Counted from the stretch's first letter, positions 53,912 through 63,273 are shown. The stretch is 64,000 bases of DNA from Nostoc sp. CHAB 5824 (GCF_020829665.1 NZ_JAIVFT010000003.1:124001-188000), one strand, 5' to 3'. A program made the numbers and translations. The notes: generated by a model not told the origin, from the letters alone.

Positions 53912-56473
53912 TTATCTCAAATCATCTAAGTAAGAAACAGCAGCAAGTTCTGAAATAATCTGCAACCAAGTCGGAATTGCGATCTCAGATGGCAATTCCC
54001 CAGCCGCCAAATATCTCAGCAAAGTTTCCTTTTTTGAAAGGTTTTGCAAACTAGGAATAATTTGATCCAAAATACCTTCTAGTTCGGAATTAATTTGCTG
54101 ATTAACTTCGCTAACATACTGCACAAGGTGAAGGCTGGCGCTAGCAGTGATTTCATCTCGCAGCCGCAATACTAAAAGTTGGTGGTTACTCGATCTAGGT
54201 AAACCTTGGCTTTTTTCTGGTGCCCAGTCAAAGATTTGTCCAACATTGTGTTTCTCGTCTTGACGCGCTAAAGGAAAGATAATGTCGGGTGCAACGGTTT
54301 TGTTTTTACTAGTGATTTCGGAGATGATTGCTTCCTTCCATTCGTTAGGATCGCATCCTAGTAATAATTTGTAAAAGAGATCGGCATCTTCAAAACCAAA
54401 TTTTTCTTCGATTTCTTGTTCCATATCTGGATGGAAAAATGCCTGCAATTGTTCGCGTTCTGGGGCTACATAATTTGACAATTGATTCAACAAATCCACC
54501 ACTGCTTGATGGATGCGATCGCGGGCAAAATCCTCTACTTCTTTAACGGTTTTCTCAAATACTGGATAAAAATCATCGCTCTTAGTTGGAAGGGAACTAT
54601 TGACGCGATTTCCCCGATCAAACAATTTCCCGGCTGCACCTTTAGATTCTGCCAGAGCGATCGCTCCATTGTTGGCTTTGTTGAAGAGTAAAGTCCACTG
54701 GTTCCAATTCAGTATTCTAAAAGTAAGTTCGTCTTTTACTACATCGCTGACAACAACACCGCGCCGATCTTTGAGTGGTTCTTTCCCTAAATCTTTTTGA
54801 AAATTCCTATAGATTTTATCCAAGCTTTCGACCACAAAGCGCAACTCGATAAAGGCGGGACTATCGCCTGTAGGGATACCTTGCTCGTGAATTTCATCTA
54901 TGATGTCTTTCAAGTGATCTTGTTGCTGACTCACCACATCAGCCGCTCTGCGAGTATCTTCATACAATTGCTTCAGACCATGAGTCGCTACGTGAGTTTG
55001 AATCAATTCCCGCAGCTTACTAAGACCCCCATCTTGACTAAAGTAACCTAGCTGTCTACCCAAATAACTGCGAGTGTTAGATTCTAACAGCTGTTCACTT
55101 AAGCGTTCCCATTTTTTTTGTAGCCGTTTAGACCGATCTAGATAATCAGGATAGTCTAAGTTAGCCAAAAACTCTGTTGAGCCAGCTTTCACGGTACTAG
55201 AACGTTTCGCCAATTCAGCTAGTCCCAACAGTGGCGATAGTAAAACGATGCGGTCTTTTTGAGTTGTAAACGCTTCTGCACCGTCAATGGTAGTTTGCAG
55301 AACTTTGAGTTTTTGGAAAACGGTTTCCTCTTGTAAATGGCTATCTTCAATCAGTTGGTCAAGTTCTCTTTCGCCACCTTCGCTGTCTAGGGGTAGTTGA
55401 TCGAAGCGACCTACACCTACGAGAATTAAATCTTTCAGGTCTTGTCCCGGTCGCTGCTGCTGCATCATCGTAAAGATTTTATTGGCGCGATCGCTCCCAG
55501 GAGATTTACCATTTAGCAATACCAAAATTGTTTGTACTTCTGCCAATTCTCGCAGCGACAAAAAGGTATCCCTAGCCCCCGAATTAGCAGCCCCCAATCC
55601 CGGAAAGTCGATGAGAATAAATTTGGCTGCGCCTGTAAAATCCCAAATTTCCCGTGATATTTTTACATCGATATCCACGCGGCGGATCAGTGGGAAGCTG
55701 TTTTGTAATAACTTTGTTGGTAGCCTCTGGGGTGGACTCGGTAATCGGATATGCGCTGGAGGTAAATCCTCAAATTTCAGAGTTTGGATTGCCATTGGCT
55801 GTTCGACTAGCTGTAGCCCTTCGCGGGCGGTGGTAGCATCAATCTGGTAGCGCCCACCACACATAACTTCCCCATAAGCTTGATAAGCCCGCAGGAATAA
55901 TACCAACTCCCGGAGTAAATAACGTAGCTCTAAATTGTTACTGCTATTCCATGCTTCTTCACACCAGCCAATAATATCTGTGCCAGAGTTGAGTTTCGAT
56001 ACTGGTATAGGAGGAAGCCCTGCTGCTGTTGTCCGTTTATTGGCTTCCCCTAGCATGAAGCGTAGACACTCATGTACCCCTTCATGAGAAAGATAATCTA
56101 CCGTAAAATTACTTAATTGTGTAGTTGTAAACTCGTCTTGCGGTATGATGTGTATGGCGGTAACATTACCTGTAGTGGGGTTTTCACTGACAGGCAAAGC
56201 ATCAGCATATCCAATTAGACTGCCTAAAAGTAAAGTTTTCCCACTACTGAATTCTCCCATCACCCCAATTTTGACAGGTGAAGTTGCCAGGTCTACAGTT
56301 TTCTGGGCAGCTGACCGCAGACGCAGAAGACAGTCGTCAAGACTAGCTGGAACCCAATCTTCTTGTTTTGAAGGGTGCTGGGGCACAGAATCTATCTTTC
56401 GGAGGATGAATTCGCCGTACTCCTTAAAACGGCCCAGTTTATCTGGTTCCATAAAGTAGTTTCCGCCTAACAT
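53912..56473 (-). CDS. Dynamin-family large GTPase
   Basis: The 853-residue protein has G1 GEFSSGKT at 73-80, a switch-1 Thr in NPTTGNVTA (about 98-106), G3 DFPGLG at 289-294 and a G4-like VGRFDQ near 354-359 in place of TKxD. The GTPase domain is unusually long because of a helical insertion of about 150 residues before G3. The remainder is helical stalk (LRELIQTHVATHGLKQLYED; a central ELRFVVESLDKIYRNFQKDL) without a clear membrane segment. Bacterial dynamin-like proteins remodel membranes and several act in phage defence. The start may be ATG 56473 or ATG 56452 (GGCGGA upstream). It is the first gene of the minus-strand cluster. Confidence 0.85.
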   Translation of the reverse strand: MLGGNYFMEPDKLGRFKEYGEFILRKIDSVPQHPSKQEDWVPASLDDCLLRLRSAAQKTVDLATSPVKIGVMGEFSSGKTLLLGSLIGYADALPVSENPTTGNVTAIHIIPQDEFTTTQLSNFTVDYLSHEGVHECLRFMLGEANKRTTAAGLPPIPVSKLNSGTDIIGWCEEAWNSSNNLELRYLLRELVLFLRAYQAYGEVMCGGRYQIDATTAREGLQLVEQPMAIQTLKFEDLPPAHIRLPSPPQRLPTKLLQNSFPLIRRVDIDVKISREIWDFTGAAKFILIDFPGLGAANSGARDTFLSLRELAEVQTILVLLNGKSPGSDRANKIFTMMQQQRPGQDLKDLILVGVGRFDQLPLDSEGGERELDQLIEDSHLQEETVFQKLKVLQTTIDGAEAFTTQKDRIVLLSPLLGLAELAKRSSTVKAGSTEFLANLDYPDYLDRSKRLQKKWERLSEQLLESNTRSYLGRQLGYFSQDGGLSKLRELIQTHVATHGLKQLYEDTRRAADVVSQQQDHLKDIIDEIHEQGIPTGDSPAFIELRFVVESLDKIYRNFQKDLGKEPLKDRRGVVVSDVVKDELTFRILNWNQWTLLFNKANNGAIALAESKGAAGKLFDRGNRVNSSLPTKSDDFYPVFEKTVKEVEDFARDRIHQAVVDLLNQLSNYVAPEREQLQAFFHPDMEQEIEEKFGFEDADLFYKLLLGCDPNEWKEAIISEITSKNKTVAPDIIFPLARQDEKHNVGQIFDWAPEKSQGLPRSSNHQLLVLRLRDEITASASLHLVQYVSEVNQQINSELEGILDQIIPSLQNLSKKETLLRYLAAGELPSEIAIPTWLQIISELAAVSYLDDLR

Positions 56474-57210
56474 TAATTTCTGTGAGCTTTATAACATATA
56501 AAACGCGATTGCTAGCCATTGTTGCAACGTGTTGATATCACATTTAGCATTTCTCTCATTTAATTTGCGACTTTGGTATGAGGCGTTTTGAACGGTCAAG
56601 GCAATTTTGAAAAATCGGGTTTTGCTAGGAAAATTAAAAAAGAATACATTTGTCAAAATCCAAGTTCACGAATGAATAAGTGAGGTTTTATACCATAAAA
56701 CTATTAAAAAATGCTTAATCATTAAACCTTTTTATACCCATTATTTTAAGCAAGCTACATCGATTAGCCGGACTCTAATTCATGCTGAATTCTTCTTGAT
56801 AAAAAATCAATATTTATTTGATATGAAATTCTTGATTATTGTGAATTTATGATAAAGACGTAAACACTTCACAGTGAATCATATAGTTTCCGTGAAGCTA
56901 AATCAGGTTTTTGAGCAATACGATTACATAGCTAAGATGAATTTATAGGTAATTTTAAGAAGAAACAAAGTAAAACAAGCTCCTTGACAAATGGATAGCT
57001 TAAATTTCATCAAAAATGCTGAAGCTAATCTTAATGATAACTTCAGCATTTTTTCAATTTATTTACAGTAAAAGAGGAATTGTTGAATATATAAAAATAA
57101 ATAAAGTATTAAGATGAATAGCAGGTTGGCATAAAAATTAGATACATCCATTAATAAATCCTATTTTCAGACAATTACCTTAATAATTTAGGCATAGCAG
57201 GCAGGCAAAA
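56474..57210. other. Long AT-rich intergenic region
   Basis: This region of about 740 bases lies between the divergent GTPase and kinase genes. It holds one clear structure, a terminator-like hairpin at 57012-57053, and a TTGACA promoter-like hexamer at about 56983. No protein-coding gene is supported. Confidence 0.5.
57012..57053 (+). terminator. Terminator-like hairpin with no gene upstream
   Basis: AAAAATGCTGAAG pairs perfectly with CTTCAGCATTTTT across a 16-base loop, ending in a run of T. There is no annotated plus-strand gene before it, so it may end an unrecognised small RNA or form a leader structure of the downstream kinase gene. Confidence 0.55.
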
Positions 57211-60200
57211 GTGTTTTCTAAAAAGGTGCAGAGCTACATTAACCAAATCATGGTCGAAGAGGAAGAAATACAACAGGATGAAAAAGTATTTTGCCAGCAG
57301 GCGGATACTGCTCCTCTGATGATTTGGATGGCTGGATGCAATGCACTTTACTGTTACTTCAATTCAAATTGGCTGGAATTTACTGGAACATATCTAACAA
57401 TAGGCACGTCCGTATCTGCGCGAAGAGAGGAGATAAACAATATCTGGACTTGCAGCGTCCATCCAAAAGATAGACAGCCATGTGAAGATATATACTTGAA
57501 AGCATTTGCTGTGCATGATTCGTTCCAGAGGCAATATCGTCTGCGTCGGGCTGATGGAAAATATCGCTGGATTTTAGATACAGCCGCGCCAAGATTCTCA
57601 GCAGATGGTAGCTTTGTTGGTTACATCGGTTATTGTGTGGATATAACAGAAGTGCGACCTACCCTGAGAGAAAGTTGCTTGACATCTACAAATTGCTCTT
57701 GTTGTCTGCATGAAATTACAGAACAAAAACAGGCGACAGAATTAACAAAAGCACTAGAACAACTACAATCTGAAACTGCAAAACGCCAAGCAGTTGAAGC
57801 ACAGTTATGCCAAAAAACATCAGAATTTGCAGCGGTTTTGCAAGTGCTTCCTGATTTATACTTTCGTATTGATGCTGATGGAAGTATCCTGGATTACAAG
57901 CCAGGGAAGATGCACAAACCGTATATCGCAACAGGAGATTGTCATGGCAAGAGTTTGCGAGAATGCCTACCGATTGCTGTAGGCGATCGCTTCCACCAAG
58001 CAATAACTCAAGTACTTGAAACTCAATATGAAGTCAGTTTTGAATATACCTTAGCGCTACCATCCGGGAAGAATAATTTTGAAGCTAGGTTATTACCATT
58101 ACCAGACCAGCAAATCATAGTTCTTGTCCGCGACACTAGCGACATAGTACAAGCAGCATTCATAGAAAGCGATGCTAAGTTTCGCAGCATTGTTGAAAAC
58201 GCCAATAACATTATTTTTGCGTTGACACTTGAAGGGATATTTTCTTACGTTTCTCCTAACTGGACAGAAATTTTTGGACATGAGATTGCAGAGGTTGAAG
58301 GCAAATCCTTTGTTCCCTTTGTACATCCGGACGATGTCCATATCTGTGCCGATTATTTTCAAAGAATTGCGACAACAAGCGAGAAACAAGACGCGATTGA
58401 ATATCGGGTAAAACATAAAAATGGTAGTTGGCGATGGCATACAAGCAACTCATCTGCTATTAGAGACGCCAATGGTAATGTTTTAAACTTTGTTGGTATT
58501 TGCTATGACACCACTGACCGCAAACAAGCAGAGTCAGCTCTAGCAGAGCGGGCGCGTTTAGCAAATTTTCGTGCCGATGTAGATGCGGCCCTTACCCAGA
58601 GTGACAGCTTACAGAACATGATGCGCCGTTGCACTGACGCTTTAGTTGAACATCTTGATGCAGCCTTTGCTCGCATCTGGACGCTGAACAAACAAGACAA
58701 CGTATTGGAGTTGCAAGTCAGTTCTGGGATGTACACCCACATTAATGGGCCCCATAAATGTATGCCAGTCGGTCAATTCAAAATTGGTTTAATTGCCGAA
58801 GAGGGCAAACCCTATCTAACTAACTCTGTGCAGACAGATCCCCACGTGGGTAACAAAGAGTGGGCACAGCGACAAGGTATGGTCGCCTTCGCTGGTTATC
58901 CCCTAATTGTTGAAGATGAGACTGTAGGCGTGATAGCCATGTTTGCCCGCCAAACGGTCACAGAATCAACTTTCACAGCACTGGAATTTGCCGCCCATGA
59001 GATTGCCATTGGCATCAAGCGCAAACAAACAGAAGTTGCACTTAGAGAAAGTGCCCAGCGAGAAGCACTACTCAATCGTCTTTCTAACCAGATTCGAGCT
59101 TCCTTGGATCTCAATTACATTGTGGAAACCGCAGTGCAGGAGATTCGTAACTTATTCCAGATCGATCGCTGCGCCTTTTTTTGGTATCGGCAAGACGCTG
59201 AGGTTCCCTACTGGGAGAGAGTATATGAAGCGAAAAGTTCCTTTTTACCTTGTCTACTTAACCAGCAAGAAGCAATTAATGGAGAAATCGAACTAATCGC
59301 AGCCAAAACCTTAAATAGAGAAATTATCCGCATCCATGATATTAAGACTGTGGGCGATGCCTGCGGCGGGCTACGCCTACGCACTGCACGGCAGTTTTTG
59401 CAGGATTTTGGTTTCACTGCGTTTATGTCGCTGCCCGTACACACCCAATCTGGCGAAATTGGTACATTTAGCTGTGGTTATTGTAGTGGCTTCCGCCCTT
59501 GGCTAGACAACGAAGTAGAATTACTACAAGCAGTTACAGTTCAACTAGCGATCGCCATTGACCAAGCTAAACTTTACACCCAAAGCCGTATCGCCGCCCA
59601 AACTGCCCAAGACAAAGCCGAGCAATTAGAAGCGGCACTCTTAAAACTTCAACAAACCCAAGCACAACTGATTCAAACTGAAAAAATGTCCAGTTTAGGA
59701 CAATTGGTTGCAGGTATTGCCCACGAAATCAATAATCCTGTCAATTTCATCTACGGCAATATTAGCCACGCCCGTGAATATATCAAAGACTTGCTGCACT
59801 TGGTAGAACTTTATCAACAGAACTACTGCCCACCAACCCCAGAAATTCACCAACAAATCTACGCCATTGATTTAGACTTTCTTAAGCAAGATTTGCCCAA
59901 AATCCTGGATTCCATGAATATGGGAGCCGAACGCATTCGGCAGATTGTCCTATCTTTACGCAATTTTTCTCGCCTTGATGAAGACGGCAGAAAGCGAGTG
60001 GATATTCATGAAGGTATTGATAGCACCTTGCTGCTGTTGCAAAATCGCCTGAAAGCCAAACCAGGACATCCCGAAATCCAAGTAATCCGAGACTACGGCA
60101 ATCTACTACCGATAGTGTGTCATGCTGGACACATGAATCAGGTGTTTATGAATCTGTTGACAAATGCGATCGATGCAATTGAAGAGTCATTTGCCATTAG

Positions 60201-60558
60201 TCATACCCTGCAGGAAGGCGTTCGCGTAGCGTCTCGTAGAGAAGCGCCTATGTCATTAGTAAACAACTCTAAACAAATGACTTCTCCCCAGATTCGCATT
60301 CGCACCCTCATCCAACAAGACCGTGCAATCATTAGCATTACCGACAATGGCCTAGGCATAACTGAGGAAGTACGCAAACGCGTATTTGACCCCTTCTTTA
60401 CTACGAAACCCGTCGGTAAAGGCACGGGCATGGGGTTATCAATTAGTTACCAAATTGTTGTAAAAAAACACGGTGGGCAAATCCAGTGTATTTCAGCACC
60501 AGGCGAAGGTGCCGAGTTTGTGATCATGATTCCACTCAAGCAGCAACCCGATTCGTAG
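57211..60558 (+). CDS. Multi-domain PAS/GAF sensor histidine kinase
   Basis: The 1115-residue protein has no membrane segments. Order: PAS 1 (about 30-150, PLMIWMAGCNALYCYFN, RRADGKYRWILDTA), PAS 2 (about 205-310), PAS 3 (about 325-440, GIFSYVSPNWTEIFGHEIAE), GAF 1 (about 455-605), GAF 2 (about 620-785), coiled coil, then the kinase with the phospho-His in AGIAHEINNPVNFIYGN, an N box FMNLLTNAIDAIEES, G1 ITDNGLGI and G2 GKGTGMGLSISYQIV. Repeat-derived insertions are seen in GAF 2 (DACGGLRLRTAR), in the ATPase domain between N box and G1 (LQEGVRVASRREAPM) and in PAS 1. It starts at GTG 57211. No partner regulator is adjacent; its signal is unknown. Confidence 0.9.
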   Translation: MFSKKVQSYINQIMVEEEEIQQDEKVFCQQADTAPLMIWMAGCNALYCYFNSNWLEFTGTYLTIGTSVSARREEINNIWTCSVHPKDRQPCEDIYLKAFAVHDSFQRQYRLRRADGKYRWILDTAAPRFSADGSFVGYIGYCVDITEVRPTLRESCLTSTNCSCCLHEITEQKQATELTKALEQLQSETAKRQAVEAQLCQKTSEFAAVLQVLPDLYFRIDADGSILDYKPGKMHKPYIATGDCHGKSLRECLPIAVGDRFHQAITQVLETQYEVSFEYTLALPSGKNNFEARLLPLPDQQIIVLVRDTSDIVQAAFIESDAKFRSIVENANNIIFALTLEGIFSYVSPNWTEIFGHEIAEVEGKSFVPFVHPDDVHICADYFQRIATTSEKQDAIEYRVKHKNGSWRWHTSNSSAIRDANGNVLNFVGICYDTTDRKQAESALAERARLANFRADVDAALTQSDSLQNMMRRCTDALVEHLDAAFARIWTLNKQDNVLELQVSSGMYTHINGPHKCMPVGQFKIGLIAEEGKPYLTNSVQTDPHVGNKEWAQRQGMVAFAGYPLIVEDETVGVIAMFARQTVTESTFTALEFAAHEIAIGIKRKQTEVALRESAQREALLNRLSNQIRASLDLNYIVETAVQEIRNLFQIDRCAFFWYRQDAEVPYWERVYEAKSSFLPCLLNQQEAINGEIELIAAKTLNREIIRIHDIKTVGDACGGLRLRTARQFLQDFGFTAFMSLPVHTQSGEIGTFSCGYCSGFRPWLDNEVELLQAVTVQLAIAIDQAKLYTQSRIAAQTAQDKAEQLEAALLKLQQTQAQLIQTEKMSSLGQLVAGIAHEINNPVNFIYGNISHAREYIKDLLHLVELYQQNYCPPTPEIHQQIYAIDLDFLKQDLPKILDSMNMGAERIRQIVLSLRNFSRLDEDGRKRVDIHEGIDSTLLLLQNRLKAKPGHPEIQVIRDYGNLLPIVCHAGHMNQVFMNLLTNAIDAIEESFAISHTLQEGVRVASRREAPMSLVNNSKQMTSPQIRIRTLIQQDRAIISITDNGLGITEEVRKRVFDPFFTTKPVGKGTGMGLSISYQIVVKKHGGQIQCISAPGEGAEFVIMIPLKQQPDS

Positions 60559-60857
60559 ATATTACTCAACTTTAATCAAAATTTAATCAAAAGTTAACCT
60601 ATTGATTGTTAACTAAGATTAATTCACTTTTTGCTGCAACATTTGACCCCCCCAACAACCTAAAATTTACAGGAATTGGGGGATTATTTCTTCTAATCCA
60701 GGGAAGCAGGAATAGAAATGTGCAGTTGAATCGTTTAAAAACGAATGGTAGTACTATCTTTGCGTAGGCGTAGTTCAATCCAAGTAATGTCTACGATGGG
60801 CGTAGCTGCGGTACCGTTGAAAAAAATCCCTGAGTACAAATAAAATAGAAGGCTGGG
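60559..60857. other. Intergenic region with hairpin and dispersed repeat
   Basis: A hairpin CCCCCAA (60649-60655) / TTGGGGG (60676-60682) follows the kinase stop and may terminate it. A copy of the GCGTAGGCGTAG-type dispersed repeat lies around 60760-60810. Confidence 0.45.
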
Positions 60858-61580
60858 ATGATACAACCCCAAAGTCAAAATAGTATCACCTACACACGCG
60901 TTATCCACCTAAGTCATGTAATTGACGTAGATATTCCTCAATGGTCTGGCGACCCTCCAGTAGAATTTGAAACTGTAGCGGAACTGAATAATGATGGCTA
61001 TTACCTGCGGCGTTTCTCCTTGGGAGAGCATAGTGCTACTCATATCAACGCCCCTAACAGTTTTCATAGTTTTGCTGTGGGAATTGACCAATACCCAGCC
61101 CAGTCCCTGGTTGTACCTGCGGTGGTTATAGATATTCGCCAAACCACAGCGGTTAATCCTGATTATGCCCTGACTATTGCTGATGTTCGGGCTTGGGAAG
61201 AACAATACGGTGAAATTTCTGATGGCTGCGTAGTTATACTGAATACTGGTTGGCAAAAAAAGTGGTTAGATAAAAGTGCATTCCTAAATCAGGATGCTCA
61301 AGGAATTGCCCACTTTCCAGGGTTTGGCAGCGATGCGACTCAATTATTACTGAATGAACGGCAAATCGCTGGCGTAGGAATTGATACTCATGGCGTAGAT
61401 CCTGGACAGGATAACAGTTTTGCGATTAACCGCTTAGTTTTAGAACAACCGCGCATTGTATTAGAAAATCTCACTAATTTGGATCAACTGCCACCTAAAG
61501 GTACTACTCTAGCGATCGCTATTCTCAGATTGCGTGGTGGTTCTGGTTCTCCTGTCGGTGTCTTGGCGTTAGTCCCTTAA
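60858..61580 (+). CDS. Cyclase-family metal-dependent hydrolase (kynurenine formamidase-like)
   Basis: The 240-residue protein contains the metal-binding signature as GEHSATHINAPNSFH, where the family usually has HxGTHxDxPxH; the Asp is replaced by Asn. Other landmarks are VIDIRQTT, GCVVILNTGW and IAGVGIDTHGVDPG near residue 175. Homologues hydrolyse N-formylkynurenine or isatin, or act as bacterial cyclases of unknown substrate. No tryptophan-catabolic genes are adjacent. An aldehyde dehydrogenase pseudogene follows 113 bases downstream and may have been in the same pathway. Confidence 0.85.
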   Translation: MIQPQSQNSITYTRVIHLSHVIDVDIPQWSGDPPVEFETVAELNNDGYYLRRFSLGEHSATHINAPNSFHSFAVGIDQYPAQSLVVPAVVIDIRQTTAVNPDYALTIADVRAWEEQYGEISDGCVVILNTGWQKKWLDKSAFLNQDAQGIAHFPGFGSDATQLLLNERQIAGVGIDTHGVDPGQDNSFAINRLVLEQPRIVLENLTNLDQLPPKGTTLAIAILRLRGGSGSPVGVLALVP

Positions 61581-61693
61581 TTTTTATATCGATATTTCTA
61601 TCTCACACCAATTTCCTAAACTTGAGGATAACCTAGAAAGCAAGCAAACTTAGTATACAAGTTTCAGTGGATCATCAGCCGGAGATTTTCAAG

Positions 61694-62251
61694 ATGACAA
61701 CTCCGCTATTTTGCCGCAATTATATAAACGGTCAATGGTTGAGTGCTGTAGGGGAAGGAACTTTAGAAAGTCGCAACCCTGCTGACAAAACCGAAGTAGT
61801 TGCCACATTTCCCCGTTCCCAAGTTAAAGATGTAGATACAGCGGTAGCCGCCGCCCGGAAAGCTTACCATAGTTGGCGCAAAGTCCCGGCCCCAGCTAGG
61901 GCAGAATACATCTTTCGGGTTGGGGAAATATTACTCTAGCATAAAGAAGAACTTGCCCAGTTAATCAGTCGGGAAATGGGTAAACCTCTGACAGAAGCCA
62001 GAGGAGATGTGCAAGAAGGTATTGACTGTGCCTTTTACACTGCTGGCGAAGGACGGCGACTATTTGGGCAAACCACACCAGGCCCTACTATCGGCGCAGA
62101 GGTACACTTGCCCTTTGGTGGTGTCAAACAAACTGGTAACGGACACCGCGAAGCTGGAACTACTACAATGGATGTTTTTACAGAATGGAAAAGTGTTTAT
62201 GTTGACTTCTCTGGAAGTTTGCAACGCGCTCAGATAGATAACCGCAGTTAA
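61694..62251 (+). pseudogene. Aldehyde dehydrogenase, internally deleted and with in-frame stop
   Basis: The N-terminal part (FCRNYINGQWLSAVGEGTLE, NPADKTEVVATFPRSQVKDV) is normal for NAD(P)-dependent aldehyde dehydrogenases. A TAG at 61937-61939 interrupts it. The same frame continues (HKEELAQLISREMGKPLTEA, FYTAGEGRRLFGQTTPG) and then jumps to the extreme C-terminus (LPFGGVKQTGNGHREAGTTT). About 300 central residues, including the catalytic Cys and Glu, are missing, yet the frame is preserved across the deletion. The gene cannot be functional. Confidence 0.9.
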
Positions 62252-62364
62252 TTACATGCACTATTAACATCCCGACTGCAAAACTTTCGCAAGTCTTACA
62301 ACACGCTGCGCGATCGCTCAGTTTCACAAAAAGTCCTGTCACTTTCAGCAAAGAATAATCTCTA

Positions 62365-62471
62365 ATACCAATTCACGAAAACTTTGATACATATAGATTT
62401 CTCGTAGGGGCATGGCAATGCCATGCCCCTACCAACGTATTTGTATCATTATTATTACAGCGAAATAGTAT
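62365..62471. repeat. MITE-like palindromic repeat, ATACCA family, copy 3 (inverted, diverged)
   Basis: It runs from ATACCAATTCACGAAA to CGAAATAGTAT with the core GGGGCATGGCAATGCCATGCCCC. It is the reverse orientation of the 19659 and 20130 copies, with several differences. Confidence 0.8.
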
Positions 62472-62509
62472 AACCCTTATTAATAGGAACTTTCGTAATC
62501 AGAAAATCT

Positions 62510-62669
62510 TAGGACTTACGCAAGAGTTACGGAATAACGAACCACAAAGGCGCAGAGAAGCCAGTGCGCCCTTGCGGTTCCCCGACTTGTTCGCGCAGCG
62601 TCTCCGATAGGAGAAGAAACTGGCGCGACACGGAGAAATAAGAGTTTGAGAGATTTTGCGTAACTCCTA
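62510..62669. mobile_element. MITE with 14-bp terminal inverted repeats and 5-bp target duplication
   Basis: TAGGACTTACGCAA at the left pairs with TTGCGTAACTCCTA at the right (one mismatch). AATCT is repeated directly outside both ends (62505-62509 and 62670-62674). The interior contains a dispersed repeat (CGCAGCGTCTCC) and no gene. Confidence 0.85.
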
Positions 62670-62674
62670 AATCT

Positions 62675-63065
62675 AAATGACACGTATCGAAATGTGAAAT
62701 TTGTAGTATCCCCTTGACATCATGTAGAACATGTATTACATTTGTAGTATCAAGAAAAAAGCCTCCTCAAAAGGCAAAACTAAAACCTCTCGGAACCTTG
62801 ATAATTGCATAGATGCTAGTTTTTGGGGAAACGCTATAGCAACTTCCTTCGGCAGTACCCAGTTTTGGGGCCGCGATTGGTGTTCGACTGCTCCGAAGCC
62901 AACAAACGGACGGTTGCAGGATTCGGGTACCCTACCCTTTGGGAACGCTGCGCGAACGGGAAGGCAAAGCCTACAATTCCCGACGGCTCCACTAGACTCT
63001 ACACTCTACTTCGGTTGAAGTTAAGTGAGATTGCCTCAATAAGAGCATGACAATTATTCAAACTT
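62675..63065. other. Intergenic region upstream of the tRNA-like cluster
   Basis: It contains a direct repeat TTGTAGTATC (about 62699 and 62742) flanking TTGACATCATGTAGAACATG, which could be a regulated promoter, and a dispersed repeat (GGGAACGCTGCGCGAACGGG) at 62940-62960. Overlapping open frames (62731-63018 and 62823-63050) run through that repeat and are not convincing genes. Confidence 0.45.
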
Positions 63066-63115
63066 GGGTCTGTAGCTCTAACGGTAGAGTTCCCAGATGT
63101 CACTTGTGCCCTGAC
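63066..63115 (+). pseudogene. tRNA-like 5' portion, Asp(GTC)-like
   Basis: GGGTCTG-TA-GCTC-TAACGGTA-GAGT gives an acceptor strand and a good D arm. CCAGATGTCACTTGTG could form an anticodon arm with GTC. A T arm and 3' acceptor do not follow directly. Its 5' acceptor strand pairs fully (one G-U) with CAGATCC at 63266-63272. Confidence 0.4.
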
Positions 63116-63125
63116 AGAAAAAGCT

Positions 63126-63196
63126 TACATACTTACTCAAAGGTAGAGTGATCGTATTTTAAACGATAAGTGCAGGTTCAATTCCTGCGGTGTTAC
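63126..63196 (+). tRNA. tRNA-Lys(UUU)-like sequence with defective acceptor stem
   Basis: The D arm ACTC-AAAGGTA-GAGT, anticodon arm ATCGT-ATTTTAA-ACGAT (anticodon TTT after U33) and T arm GCAGG-TTCAATT-CCTGC are all intact with correct spacing. The expected acceptor strands TACATAC and GGTGTTA pair at only 3 of 7 positions, and positions 8-9 are TT. It may be a decayed or array-type tRNA. Confidence 0.45.
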
Positions 63197-63211
63197 CACA
63201 GCTTTTTCAAC

Positions 63212-63273
63212 TTGCACGAGGTGTGAGTGTAACTCTCACAGGGAGGGTATCGGTTCAATCCCGATCAGATCCA
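63212..63273 (+). pseudogene. tRNA-like 3' portion
   Basis: An anticodon-like arm GTGAG-TGTAACT-CTCAC, a T arm ATCGG-TTCAATC-CCGAT and 3' acceptor strand CAGATCC are present, but no D arm or matching 5' acceptor lies directly upstream. The matching acceptor is found 190 bases away at 63066. The anticodon register is ambiguous. Confidence 0.4.

Noticed and set aside
62731..63050. Two overlapping open frames before the tRNA-like cluster
   Set aside because: They run through a dispersed repeat (GGGAACGCTGCGCGAACGGG) and differ only in frame; codon use and composition are not protein-like. An ATG at 62731 near a promoter-like repeat leaves some doubt.
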